DNA of 64,000 bases from Novispirillum itersonii (lineage in GTDB: Bacteria > Pseudomonadota > Alphaproteobacteria > Rhodospirillales > Rhodospirillaceae). Below are positions 40,183 through 49,609 of this stretch, in pieces. The DNA is taken from contig NZ_JACIIX010000014.1 of NCBI RefSeq assembly GCF_014205675.1, positions 53,026-117,025 of the forward strand, read 5' to 3'. The position numbers and the translations under genes were made by a program. Below the pieces are notes generated by a model. The model was not told the origin of the DNA, made no database searches, and worked only from the letters and a program-made list of their open reading frames with translations. How positions within the stretch are numbered: the stretch's first letter is position 1; the number at the start of each line of letters is the position of its first letter.

Positions 40183-41271
40183 ATGGGAATGTTCAAGGGA
40201 ACCCGTCTGGCGGCTGTTGCTGCCGTTCTGGCGGGCCTGCTGGGCGGCGCTGCCACCGCGCAGGCGGCTGATCCGCTGAAGGTCGGTTTCGTCTACGTCG
40301 GTCCGGTCGGTGACCTCGGCTGGTCGTATCAGCACGATGTTGGCCGCAAGGCGCTGGAAGCCCACTTCGGCGACAAGATCAAGACCGCCTATGTCGAAGA
40401 CGTGGCGGAAGGCGCTGATGCGGAACGCGTGATCGCCCAGTTCGGCCAGCAGGGCTATGATCTGGTGTTCACCACCTCCTTCGGGTTCATGAATCCGACC
40501 CTCAAGGTGGCGAAGAAGTTCCCGAAGACCAAGTTTGAACACGCCACCGGCTACAAGACCGCTGACAACCTTGGCATCTACGACGCCCGCTTCCATGAAG
40601 GCCGGGCGGTGATCGGCACCATTGCCGGTCACATGACCAAGACCAACGTCATCGGCTACATCGGTTCCTTCCCGATTCCGGAAGTGGTGCGTGGCATCAA
40701 TGCCGTCACGCTGGCCGCCCGCAAGGTGAACCCGAACGTTCAGGTCAAGGTGATCTGGGTCAACTCCTGGTATGATCCGGGCAAGGAACGCGAAGCCGCC
40801 GAGACCCTGATCGCGCAGGGGGCTGACATCATCACCCAGCACACCGACAGCCCGGCTGCGGTGCAGGTGGCGGAAGAAAAGGGTGTCTGGGCCTTCGGTC
40901 AGGCCTCTGACATGGCCAAGTTCGGCCCGAAGCGCCTGCTGACCTCCATCATTGATGACTGGTCGGGCTATTACATCTCCCGCGTTCAGGCGGTGATGGA
41001 CGGCAAGTGGAAGGCTGAGACCACCTGGGGCGGCTTCAAGGCCGGGATGGTTAAGCTTGGCGCGCTGAACCCGGCGATCCCGGCGGACGTGCAGAAGGCG
41101 GCGATGGACGTGAAGACCGGGATTGAGGGCGGGACCCTGGATCCGTTTGCCGGTCCGATCAAGGATCAGGACGGTAAGGAACGGGTTAAGGCCGGTGCGG
41201 CCCTGACCGACAAGGACCTGCTGTCGATGGATTGGTACGTCGAAGGCGTGCAGGGCAAACTGCCGAAGTAA
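40183..41271 (+). CDS. BMP family ABC transporter substrate-binding protein
   Basis: Periplasmic binding protein of 362 residues of the Bmp/PnrA/Med family, which binds nucleosides or related compounds. The Sec signal peptide (AAVAAVLAGLLGGAATAQA) is followed by ADPLKVGFVYVGPVGDLGWSY, the family N-terminus with the ligand-site Asp/Trp region. YVEDVAEGADAERVIAQF and GYIGSFPIPEVVRGINAF-like GYIGSFPIPEVVRGIN follow. It is encoded after the ATPase and permeases, about 100 bases downstream, and followed by a terminator. Ligand identity is not established. Confidence 0.9.
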   Translation: MGMFKGTRLAAVAAVLAGLLGGAATAQAADPLKVGFVYVGPVGDLGWSYQHDVGRKALEAHFGDKIKTAYVEDVAEGADAERVIAQFGQQGYDLVFTTSFGFMNPTLKVAKKFPKTKFEHATGYKTADNLGIYDARFHEGRAVIGTIAGHMTKTNVIGYIGSFPIPEVVRGINAVTLAARKVNPNVQVKVIWVNSWYDPGKEREAAETLIAQGADIITQHTDSPAAVQVAEEKGVWAFGQASDMAKFGPKRLLTSIIDDWSGYYISRVQAVMDGKWKAETTWGGFKAGMVKLGALNPAIPADVQKAAMDVKTGIEGGTLDPFAGPIKDQDGKERVKAGAALTDKDLLSMDWYVEGVQGKLPK

Positions 41272-41307
41272 GCCCTATCCAGCCCGCCGGGCAGGATAGC
41301 CAGAGGG

Positions 41308-41344
41308 AAAAGCCGCTCCGGAGACGATCCGGAGCGGCTTTTTC
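41308..41344 (+). terminator. Terminator after the BMP transporter operon
   Basis: Perfect arms AAAAGCCGCTCCGG and CCGGAGCGGCTTTTT around AGACGAT make a strong intrinsic terminator 37 bases after the binding-protein stop. Confidence 0.93.
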
Positions 41345-41407
41345 AGTATGGTGAGGGAAGGACTGCGGAAAAAGACTCCGGCGGAAAAATCCCGGAGCCC
41401 CAAAGCC

Positions 41408-41433
41408 AAAGGCCGCCCCGGCGGGCGGCCTTT
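41408..41433. terminator. Bidirectional terminator-like hairpin
   Basis: The arms AAAGGCCGCCC and GGGCGGCCTTT around CGGC lie between the transporter operon and the convergent small gene. The flanking A3/T3 runs are short, so strength is moderate. Confidence 0.6.
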
Positions 41434-41494
41434 GATCTGTCTCTCAGAAAACCTGTCTCAGGCCGCAGGAACCCGGTGGCAGTCTTTCCCGGGC

Positions 41495-41743
41495 TCAGGC
41501 CTCGGGGGCAGCCGCCACGGGGGGCTGTGCCGCAGTGGGGACAGACGCCACCAGCTTGAAGCGGCGCGGGTCGTTCAGGACCGCACAGCTGTAGGTGCGG
41601 GCATCAACCCGGGTCTGTACATTGCGCAGACGGGCATGGGGAACTCCATGGCCGTCGGTATACAGGAATTCAACTTCCCAAAGCACGCGCGGATTGCCCA
41701 CATCCTGAAAACGCTGCCCAAGCTCAACGGTTTTGCGTGCCAT
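41495..41743 (-). CDS. Small protein of unknown function, 82 residues
   Basis: I do not recognise a named family. The predicted protein begins MARKTVELGQRFQDVGN and contains LWEVEFLYTDGHGVPHARL and NDPRRFKLVAS, with an Ala/Pro-rich tail. It has the look of a small beta-rich cytosolic domain; Trp/Tyr/His spacing suggests a compact fold. GAGGATAAA directly precedes the ATG at 41743, a good ribosome-binding site. A hairpin follows it at 41408-41433. Longer in-frame starts up to 41896 seem non-coding. Confidence 0.6.
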   Translation of the reverse strand: MARKTVELGQRFQDVGNPRVLWEVEFLYTDGHGVPHARLRNVQTRVDARTYSCAVLNDPRRFKLVASVPTAAQPPVAAAPEA

Positions 41744-42125
41744 TTTATCCTCGATATATGACTGCCACATGCGCCGGAAACCCGACGTTTCCCCGGTACA
41801 TCCCCCCAATGATGCAATATTAAAGGGTTCTGCCGCGTGGGGGGAGAGAAAACTTGAGTTTGGAACCTTAAGTTTTGAAAATGATTTTAAGTGCAACGGT
41901 CAGGCTAGCGCAGGGGGGCTGGCCTGTGCGGACCGGTCACTTGCCTGCGGGATTTGCCGATTCTGGCGGTGCTGTAGGGGCAGGGTGCGTATTGTGGCTG
42001 GTTTTGTCCAATCTGTAACAGGTGGCTTGCCAAAAGGGCTGGATTTTCTGACTCTGTGGGTGCGTCCTCTGTGGGTGCGTCCTCTGGGGGTACACCGTCC
42101 GGGGTAAACAGGGTCCGTCACCATA
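41744..42125. other. Divergent intergenic region upstream of the giant kinase gene
   Basis: About 380 bases, more AT-rich than its surroundings around 41845-41895. AAAACTT/AAGTTTT inverted arms lie at 41849-41855 and 41870-41876. A 15-base word beginning CTGTGGGTGCG is repeated in tandem at 42054-42068 and 42069-42083 with a partial third copy. Promoters of both flanking genes should lie here. No small gene is supported. Confidence 0.6.
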
Positions 42126-45100
42126 ATGCCATATGTTTTTGATGAATGCCTGCATGTGGGTGGACGGTTTGCGGTCTGGCGCGGCTGGCTGCGCGCCGAT
42201 GACGGGCCGGGGCGCCCGGTGATTCTGAAGCTTCCGGCTGATGCGGCGGTGCTGACGGTTGACCCGGAGGAAACCCTGTCCGAGCTGACGGCCCAGCTGT
42301 CGCGGCAGCATGATGTGCTCTGGCAGTTGTCCGGTGCCGGGGCACCGCCGGTATTGGCACTGGAAACCTCTTCCTTTGGGGTTTTGATGGCCAATGGTAC
42401 CCCGGTCCGGGGGGGCGGGCCGGTTCTGGTGATGGCGGATACCGGGGCCCGGGTGCTGCGGTTGCCGTTCAGCTCCGGCGACAAGGGGCCGCCCGGACAC
42501 TGGGATGAGGCGGCGGCCCTGCGGTTCGGCATCGGGCTGATGACGGCTCTGGGGCCGCTGCATCGGAGCGGACTGGTTCTTGGCGGCCTGCATCCTTCCC
42601 ATGTTCTGCTTGATCCTGACGGACAGGTGCGGCTGATCGGGCAGGGAGCGGCGGCCCCGGCGGGAGAGCTGTGGCAGCGTTACGGCGATCCACCTGATTC
42701 CTCCTGCGTTGCGCCGGAACTGACCGGATTTCTACAGCGGCCGGTTGATCTACGGGCGGATTACTACAGCAGCGGTGTTCTGCTCTATGCGCTGCTGACC
42801 GGGCGCCTGCCATTCGGCGACACGGATCCGCAGGATCTTCTGCATGCTCATCTGGGGCGCACACCGGAAGCCCCGGATGTGCTGGATTCCCGGATATCGG
42901 CGGAAACCGCGCAGGTGGTCATGCGCCTTCTGGAGAAGGATCCTGACCGCAGGTATCAGCGGGGCAGCGAGATCCGCAGCGCTCTGGAACACTGTCTCGG
43001 TTCTCTTCGCGAGCCTTCCGTCCCCTCTGTTGCTCCCCGGCGGCACCGCACGGTGGAAACGGATCCGGCCGGAGATCTGCCGGGCCGCCGGTCAGAGCAG
43101 GACAGCCTCCGGGATGCCCTGCTGCATGCGATGAAGGGGCGGGGCTCTCTTCAGCTGATCCGCGCCGCCTCCGGGGGCGGAAAGTCTGCATTGCTGGAGG
43201 CGGTCAGCCGCTGTGATGCGGCCTCTTCGGCGCTGGTGGTGCGCGGGCAGTTTGACAGTCAGCAGGGCCATGTTCCCTTTGGGGTGATCATGACGGCCTT
43301 CTCCCGGATCCTGCGGCAGAATCTGGCCGGGGGAGAGCGGGATCTGAGGTCTGTCCGCACCCGTCTGGAAGCGGCGCTGGGGCGCGACGACAGCGGCCCG
43401 GTGTGGATGCTGACGGCGGCGATGCCGCCGCTGTCCGTCCTGATCGGGCACCATCAGGCACCGTCCGGGCAGGGCGGAGACCTTCCGGGGGACGCTTTCC
43501 GGGCGGTCTTCGTGCGGTTTTTACAGGCCCTGCTGGAGCCGGGGCAGGTCCTGCTGCTGATCCTTGATGATCTGCATCATGCGGACCGGTCCACGCTTGA
43601 TCTGTTGTTGTATGTGCTGCAGGAACAGGCGCTGCGTGCGGTGGTTGTGGTGGCGTCCCTCCCTGACGGCACTGTCGAGCAGGACAGCCCCGCTGTGGCG
43701 GCTTTTCTCGAGGCGGTCGAACAGGCTGCCATTCCGGTCCGCACGCTCTGCCCCGGTCCCCTGACTGCGGCGGATGCGCTGACCCTGCTGGAGCGGTCGT
43801 TCGTTCCGGCACTGGAAAACGGCCCGCAGCTGGCAGAGCTGTGCATCCGCCGCACCTTCGGCAATCCTCTGTTCCTGCAACGGTTCATCGCAACGCTGCA
43901 CGAACGGCGGGTGCTGCGGTTTGATGGTGGGGCCGATCTGTGGCGGTGGGATCCGGCGATGGTCCCCCACCTTCCGGCCCCGGAGAGCCTGATCGGCTTT
44001 CTGGCGCAGTCCCTGCGGGAGATTTCGCCTTTTACCCGGACGGTCCTACAGGTGGCGGCCTGTATCGGCATGGTTTTCGACCCGGAGGAGATCCGGCAGG
44101 CTCTGGAGGTGCAGGCGGGGGCGGTTGAGGGAGCCCTGCGGGAAACCGTTGCCGGAGGGTTGGTGATGCCGCTGGGCGAAGGCGGACATGACCCCGAGGA
44201 GGGGGCCGAACCGACTGCCGCCGCCGGGGGGCGGTTCCGGTTTCAGCATGACCGCATCCGCGATATGGTCGGGGCGACGGATACGGAGGACAGCCGCGCC
44301 CGTCGCCATGCCAGCCTCGGCAGGATACGGCTGGCGGCTTTGGGGGAGGCGCCGTCCGGCCCCTCTCTGTTCCGGGCTCTCGACCAGATCAACGCCGCTG
44401 CGGCAGAGGTCTATGATCCGGCGGAGCAGGATCGGATGGCCCGTCTGAACCTACAGGCGGCCCGGACGGCGATGGCCTCCGCCGGGTTTTCGTCGGCACT
44501 CAGCTATGCCCGCAGCGGGATTGGCTTTCTGGGTGCGGAGGCCTGGCAGCATCAGCCTGCCCTGTGCCTTGACCTGCACGTCGTGGCGGCGGAAGCGGCC
44601 TATGTCCTGCGGGAATGGGCGGATCTGGACCGCAGTCTGGACAGGGTTCTGGCGCAGCCCCTTGATCCTCTGGACACCACCCGGGCGACTGAGCTGCGGG
44701 TGTTGTCGCTGTCGGCACGCACCGACCCGGCGGCGGCGGTTGATGCGGCCCTGCGGGGGGCGACCGCGCTCGGTTATCCGGTTTCGTCCCGCCTCGGCGG
44801 CTTCTGCCGTCTGGCGGCGCTGATCCGCCTGCGGCTGACGGAGCGTTTTCTGGCGGATGCCCCCGGCCGGAAATCCCGGGCCGACAACCCCCGGGCTGAG
44901 GCTGCCTTGCGCCTGTTGCTGGCGGTTTCCGCCGCCCGGCATATCAGCCGTCCGGATCTGGCTCCGGTCTATGCCCTGCGGGTGATCGAGCTGGCGCTGC
45001 GGATTGGGGATTGTCTGCATCTGGGCTATGCCCATGCCATGCTGACCTCGGTCTGTGCCTCCCGCGGGGACCGCGAGCAGGCGTTCCGTCTGGCCTCCCG

Positions 45101-47969
45101 GGGGATCACCCTGCTGCGGGAGAGTCCGGGGGCGGCCCTGAAGGCGCGGGCCTTGCTGCCGCTCTATTACCTTGGTCTGCACTGGCAGGAGCCGTTACAG
45201 CAGACCCGGCGCGGCCTGCTGGACTGCCACCGTCTGGCGATGGAGACCGGGGATACGGAAACCGCCGCCTATGCGTTGGCGGCGGCACTGGAGCAGGGGG
45301 TTTTCTCCGGCGTGTCCCTGCGGGATCTGGGGATGGAGGCGACGCGGGCGGCCGTGTTTCTGCGCCGGTACCCCAATGCGATTGCCGGGGCTTATGTGGG
45401 GGCGGTCAGCCGGTTTCTGGTCCGGCTGACGGAGCCCGGCGCTCTGGCGGATCCGGTGGTGGTCTGGACCGAGACGCAGGAGGATATCCGCTCTCTGCTG
45501 GCGGCGGGGAATCCGCTGGTCGCCTATGGGACCCTGCTGTTGACGGTGATCGTCCTGACGGCGGCGGAAGCCTTTCCGCAGGCGATGGAGGCGCTGGCCG
45601 CGGCGGATCCACTGTCAGCCCGGGCGGAAGGGACGGTGTCCCGCTCCGTGCAGGTGTTTTATGGTGCCTTTGTCGGCACACGTCTGGCTGACCGCAGCGG
45701 TCTGCGCCGCCGCCGTCGCCGTCTGCGGCAGGCGATCCGGCAGTTTGAGGTCTGGACGGCGGAATGCCCGGTGCAGCACCTGCACCGGCTGCTTCTGCTG
45801 CGGGCCGAGGATGCCCGCATCAGCGACAGTCAGGATGCCTCCGATCTCTATGCCCGGGCCCTACAGGCGGCGCGGGATAACGGCAATACCGGGGAAGAGG
45901 TGCTGGTGTTGTGCGCGGCGGCAGCTTTCCATGAGCAGGGGCTGCGGACGGCGGTGGCAGGGATGCTGCGGCGGCAGGTGTTTGAGACGCTGGATGTCTG
46001 GGGGGCGGCCGGACTGTCCGAGCGCCTGCGCACCAGCTGGCGGGAAACGCCGGATGGCCTGTGGCGGGGTATGGCATCGGCGGCGGCCTGGGGCGGGGCT
46101 TCCCCGGCCGGGACCCCGGCCCAGCGCCGGGCCGCCGGGCAGACGGATCTGATGGCGGTGGTCCGGGCGGCTCAGGCGATTTCCGGGGAAATTCACCGGC
46201 CGGACCTTCTGGAACGGCTGATGCGGATCACCATGGGGGCGGTGGGGGCGCAGCGCGGCGTCCTGCTGCTGAAAGGGGCCTCCGGCTGGGTGATTGAGGT
46301 GGATGGCGAGGCGGAAAGCGACCGTTTTCTGGTCCACCGCATGCAAATTCCGGTCAACGATGACCTTCCGGCTGACTTTCTGCCGTTTTCGCGGGGGATT
46401 TTTAACTTTGTCATCCGCTCCGGGGAAACCGTGGTGCTGGAGAACGCGGTCCGGGGCGGGGATTTTACGGCGGATCCCTATGTGACCCGGGTCCGTCCGC
46501 TGTCGGTGCTGGCGATGCCGCTGTATCAGCGGGGGGATCTGACCGGCGTGCTGTATCTGGAGAACAATCTCGTCACCGGGCTGTTCACCACCGACCGGCT
46601 GGAGGTGCTGCGCCTGCTGGCGGCACAGGTGATGGTGTCGCTGGAAAATTCGCAGTTCTACGAAAACATGGCGGCACTGAACCGGGATCTGGAACGGCAG
46701 GTGGAGGAACGGTCGCGGGAGGCGACGGAAAAAACCCGGCTGCTGGAAGCGACGCTGGATAATATGAGCGACGGCCTGATCCTGTTTGACGCTGAAGGCC
46801 GGATGATGGTGTGGAACAACCGGGCGATGGAGCTGTTCGGGTTTCCTCCGGCGTTGCAGCGCCGGGGGGTGTCGCAGGCGGCGCTGATTTCCTCAACCAT
46901 TGCTTCCGGCGTGCTGTCGGAACGGCTGGCCGGAATCCTGATGGAACGGGCGGCGGCCGGGCGGTCAGTCTATCCGGATAAGCTGGCGGCGGAGGTGGAG
47001 CTGGCCGGGGATCTGCACATACAGGTGCGCCGCCGCTTTATGGCAGATGGCGGGGAAGTGCAGATTTATCTGGATGTCACCGAAGAACGCCGCCGCGAGC
47101 GGGAACTGATGCAGGCCCGGCGCGATGCCGAGGCGGCGCTGGAGGATCTGCGCAGCGCGCAGGACAGTCTGATTCAGGCGGAAAAAATGGCCTCCCTCGG
47201 GGAGCTGGTCGCCGGGGTGGCGCATGAGATCAACACGCCGGTGGGGATTACCCTGACGGCGGCCTCCTTCCTGTCCGAACGGACGCGGGAACTGTCAACC
47301 GCGCTGACCTCTGATGTCCTGCGGCGGTCGCAGTTGCAGCAGTATGTGGAGCAGGCGGCGGAAACCACCGCGCTGATGGAAACCAATATCCGCCGGGCGG
47401 CTGACCTGATCACCAGCTTCAAGCAGATCGCCGTGGACCAGAGCAGCGGCGACCGTCGCCGCTTTAATGTTGAGGACTATCTGTGGGAAGTGATCCGCAG
47501 CTTTACGCCGATGCTGCGCAAGGCGGGCCATACCCTCAGCCTGTCGTGCCCGCAGCGGTTGGTGGTGGAAAGTTATCCCGGGGCGTGGTCGCAGATATTG
47601 ACCAATTTCGTCACCAACTCGATTGACCATGCCTTTTTGCCGGGCCAGCACGGGCGGCTGCGGGTGGTGGTGTCGATGCCCCAGCCGGGGATTGTCGAGA
47701 TGGTCTATTCCGATGATGGCCGGGGGATTCCCGCCGATGTCCGCAACCGGATCTTTGATCCGTTCTTCACCACCCGGCGTGGGGTCGGCGGCAGTGGCCT
47801 CGGTCTGCATATTGTCTTCAATCTGGTGACCGGCCTGCTGCACGGGTCTGTGGTCAGCGAGGAAAACCCCGGTGGCGGCACGCGGATGGTGGTGCGGGTG
47901 CCGGTGGCTGTGGTTCCGGTGATTACGGAACAGGTGGCCGCAGACTCCGCGCCGGTGGAGCCGGTCTGA
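42126..47969 (+). CDS. Giant hybrid: pseudokinase, AAA ATPase, GAF, PAS, histidine kinase
   Basis: Protein of 1947 residues, a relative of the bacterial 'serine/threonine kinase plus sensor histidine kinase' hybrids (HSTK family). Domains in order: a protein-kinase fold (about 1-290), an AAA-16 type P-loop ATPase (about 317-600; ASGGGKSALLEAV near 347, Walker B LLLILDDLHHADRS near 476), a helical TPR-like region (about 600-1320), a GAF domain (about 1340-1510), a PAS domain (about 1538-1650; LDNMSDGLILFDAEGRMMVWN), then HisKA (about 1688; GVAHEINTPVGI with the phospho-His) and HATPase (NSIDHAF, DDGRGIP, GSGLGLHIV). The kinase-like domain keeps a Lys in VILKLP (residue 35) and the later APE, but the catalytic loop reads VLGGLHPSHVLLD and the DFG position reads IGQG, so it is a likely pseudokinase. 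No signal peptide or membrane helix is seen. No receiver domain is encoded nearby, so its partner regulator is unknown. Confidence 0.9.
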   Translation: MPYVFDECLHVGGRFAVWRGWLRADDGPGRPVILKLPADAAVLTVDPEETLSELTAQLSRQHDVLWQLSGAGAPPVLALETSSFGVLMANGTPVRGGGPVLVMADTGARVLRLPFSSGDKGPPGHWDEAAALRFGIGLMTALGPLHRSGLVLGGLHPSHVLLDPDGQVRLIGQGAAAPAGELWQRYGDPPDSSCVAPELTGFLQRPVDLRADYYSSGVLLYALLTGRLPFGDTDPQDLLHAHLGRTPEAPDVLDSRISAETAQVVMRLLEKDPDRRYQRGSEIRSALEHCLGSLREPSVPSVAPRRHRTVETDPAGDLPGRRSEQDSLRDALLHAMKGRGSLQLIRAASGGGKSALLEAVSRCDAASSALVVRGQFDSQQGHVPFGVIMTAFSRILRQNLAGGERDLRSVRTRLEAALGRDDSGPVWMLTAAMPPLSVLIGHHQAPSGQGGDLPGDAFRAVFVRFLQALLEPGQVLLLILDDLHHADRSTLDLLLYVLQEQALRAVVVVASLPDGTVEQDSPAVAAFLEAVEQAAIPVRTLCPGPLTAADALTLLERSFVPALENGPQLAELCIRRTFGNPLFLQRFIATLHERRVLRFDGGADLWRWDPAMVPHLPAPESLIGFLAQSLREISPFTRTVLQVAACIGMVFDPEEIRQALEVQAGAVEGALRETVAGGLVMPLGEGGHDPEEGAEPTAAAGGRFRFQHDRIRDMVGATDTEDSRARRHASLGRIRLAALGEAPSGPSLFRALDQINAAAAEVYDPAEQDRMARLNLQAARTAMASAGFSSALSYARSGIGFLGAEAWQHQPALCLDLHVVAAEAAYVLREWADLDRSLDRVLAQPLDPLDTTRATELRVLSLSARTDPAAAVDAALRGATALGYPVSSRLGGFCRLAALIRLRLTERFLADAPGRKSRADNPRAEAALRLLLAVSAARHISRPDLAPVYALRVIELALRIGDCLHLGYAHAMLTSVCASRGDREQAFRLASRGITLLRESPGAALKARALLPLYYLGLHWQEPLQQTRRGLLDCHRLAMETGDTETAAYALAAALEQGVFSGVSLRDLGMEATRAAVFLRRYPNAIAGAYVGAVSRFLVRLTEPGALADPVVVWTETQEDIRSLLAAGNPLVAYGTLLLTVIVLTAAEAFPQAMEALAAADPLSARAEGTVSRSVQVFYGAFVGTRLADRSGLRRRRRRLRQAIRQFEVWTAECPVQHLHRLLLLRAEDARISDSQDASDLYARALQAARDNGNTGEEVLVLCAAAAFHEQGLRTAVAGMLRRQVFETLDVWGAAGLSERLRTSWRETPDGLWRGMASAAAWGGASPAGTPAQRRAAGQTDLMAVVRAAQAISGEIHRPDLLERLMRITMGAVGAQRGVLLLKGASGWVIEVDGEAESDRFLVHRMQIPVNDDLPADFLPFSRGIFNFVIRSGETVVLENAVRGGDFTADPYVTRVRPLSVLAMPLYQRGDLTGVLYLENNLVTGLFTTDRLEVLRLLAAQVMVSLENSQFYENMAALNRDLERQVEERSREATEKTRLLEATLDNMSDGLILFDAEGRMMVWNNRAMELFGFPPALQRRGVSQAALISSTIASGVLSERLAGILMERAAAGRSVYPDKLAAEVELAGDLHIQVRRRFMADGGEVQIYLDVTEERRRERELMQARRDAEAALEDLRSAQDSLIQAEKMASLGELVAGVAHEINTPVGITLTAASFLSERTRELSTALTSDVLRRSQLQQYVEQAAETTALMETNIRRAADLITSFKQIAVDQSSGDRRRFNVEDYLWEVIRSFTPMLRKAGHTLSLSCPQRLVVESYPGAWSQILTNFVTNSIDHAFLPGQHGRLRVVVSMPQPGIVEMVYSDDGRGIPADVRNRIFDPFFTTRRGVGGSGLGLHIVFNLVTGLLHGSVVSEENPGGGTRMVVRVPVAVVPVITEQVAADSAPVEPV

Positions 47970-47986
47970 GGGGGCCGCAAACGGAA

Positions 47987-48018
47987 ACCGCCGGTCTGCA
48001 CACAGGCAGACCGGCGGT
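47987..48018 (-). terminator. Terminator after tctA
   Basis: A 13-bp perfect stem ACCGCCGGTCTGC / GCAGACCGGCGGT is followed on the minus strand by TTTCCGTTT. It lies between the converging giant kinase and tctA genes and suits the latter. Confidence 0.65.
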
Positions 48019-48052
48019 CAGCAGGGTCAAGGGAACCATAGAACGGAGTGTC

Positions 48053-49573
48053 TTAAGCGGACTGCTCCACCTGTTCGGCGGCGATCCGGCGTTTTTTAGC
48101 GCGGCGGGCCAGCAGGACCGGGACAAAGGCGATACCGATGGCCATGGCCCACAGGATCAGGGAAATCTTGCTCTGGAACAGGATGCCGATATCCCCGCCG
48201 CTGATGGCCAGTGCGTTGCGCAGGTTCACTTCCATCACCCGGCCCAGCACGAAGCCCAGAATGATCGGGGCCATGTCAAAGCCGCCCTTGCGCAGCAGCC
48301 AGCCGACCATCCCGATCCCCAGCATCAGTATGACTGAGAAAATGGAGGAATGGGTGGAGTAAACCCCGACCACCGACAGGGTCAGGATGCCGGGCACCAG
48401 AATCCAGTTCGGCAGGGTCAGGATGCGGGCGAAGATGTTCACCAGCGGCAGGTTGAGAACCAGCAGCAGGATGTTGCCGATGAACAGGGAGGCGATCAGG
48501 CCGCCGACGATTTCCGGCCGCTCGGCGATCAGCATCGGGCCGGGCTGGATGTTGTAGAGCATCAGCGCGCCCAGCATCACCGCCGTGGTCCCGGACCCCG
48601 GCACGCCGAGGGTCAGCATCGGTACGAAGGCACCGCAGGCAGTGGCGTTGTTCGCCGATTCCGGGGCGGCCAGACCGCGCACGTCGCCCTTGCCGAAGGT
48701 GTCGTGGCTGTTGGATATGCGCTTTTCGGTGGTGTAGGACACCGAGCTGGACACCGATGCCCCGGTTCCCGGCAGAACACCGACCACGAAACCGATGATC
48801 GATCCACGCAGGGTGGCCCCGGTGATCTTGACGATGTCGCTCCAGCGGGCCAGCATCCGCCCCATTTCGCGGATGACGGTGTGGCCCTTGGTCTGGTTTT
48901 CCAGAATCAGCAGCGCTTCAGAGATGGAGAACAGGCCGATCACCAGCACCACAAATTCGATGCCATCGCCCAGTTCCGGTTCATTGAACGTAAAGCGGTA
49001 GGCCCCGGAGGTGGCGTCAAGGCCAACGGTGGCCAGCATCAGGCCCAGCACACAGCCGATCAGGGTTTTGGCCGGGGCGCTGCCGACCATCGACCCCAGG
49101 GTGGCGAAGGCAAAGACCATCAGCACAAAGTATTCAGCCGGACCGAAACCGATGGCAATGCTGGCCAGCAACGGGGCAAACAGGGCAAGACCGGTTGCCC
49201 CGATCATGCCACCGGCAAAAGAAGCGATCCCGGACAGCATCAGGGCTTCCCCGGCGCGGCCCTGACGGGCCATCGGGTTGCCGTCCATCGCCGTCATCAC
49301 CGCTCCGGCATCCCCCGGCACGTTGAGCAGGATCGAGGAAATGCGTCCGCCGTATTCCGCGCCGCAATAAACGGCAGCCAGCAGGATCATGGTGCTTTCC
49401 GGCGGCAGGCCCATGGTATAGGCGATCGGCAGCAGCAGGGCGATGCCGTTGATGGGGCCGATGGCGGGCAGGGCGCCGACCATGGTGCCGATAAAGGCAC
49501 CGATCAGGCCGATCAGCAGGTTCTGTGCCGACAGTGCGACGGCAAACCCGCTCCAGAGATAATCGAGATTCAT
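48053..49573 (-). CDS. tctA: Tripartite tricarboxylate transporter large membrane subunit TctA
   Basis: Membrane protein of 506 residues with about 11-12 helices, the large subunit of a TTT-family uptake system for citrate or related carboxylates. GTMVGALPAIGPINGIALLLPI and SSILLNVPGDAGAVMTAMDG near the N-terminus are hallmarks, as are LGVPGSGTTAVMLGALM and the internal repeat. It ends the minus-strand tctCBA operon. Substrate is not certain. Confidence 0.94.
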   Translation of the reverse strand: MNLDYLWSGFAVALSAQNLLIGLIGAFIGTMVGALPAIGPINGIALLLPIAYTMGLPPESTMILLAAVYCGAEYGGRISSILLNVPGDAGAVMTAMDGNPMARQGRAGEALMLSGIASFAGGMIGATGLALFAPLLASIAIGFGPAEYFVLMVFAFATLGSMVGSAPAKTLIGCVLGLMLATVGLDATSGAYRFTFNEPELGDGIEFVVLVIGLFSISEALLILENQTKGHTVIREMGRMLARWSDIVKITGATLRGSIIGFVVGVLPGTGASVSSSVSYTTEKRISNSHDTFGKGDVRGLAAPESANNATACGAFVPMLTLGVPGSGTTAVMLGALMLYNIQPGPMLIAERPEIVGGLIASLFIGNILLLVLNLPLVNIFARILTLPNWILVPGILTLSVVGVYSTHSSIFSVILMLGIGMVGWLLRKGGFDMAPIILGFVLGRVMEVNLRNALAISGGDIGILFQSKISLILWAMAIGIAFVPVLLARRAKKRRIAAEQVEQSA

Positions 49574-49609
49574 GGATGTGACTCTTTATGTCCCGGGGTG
49601 GGCTGGACG

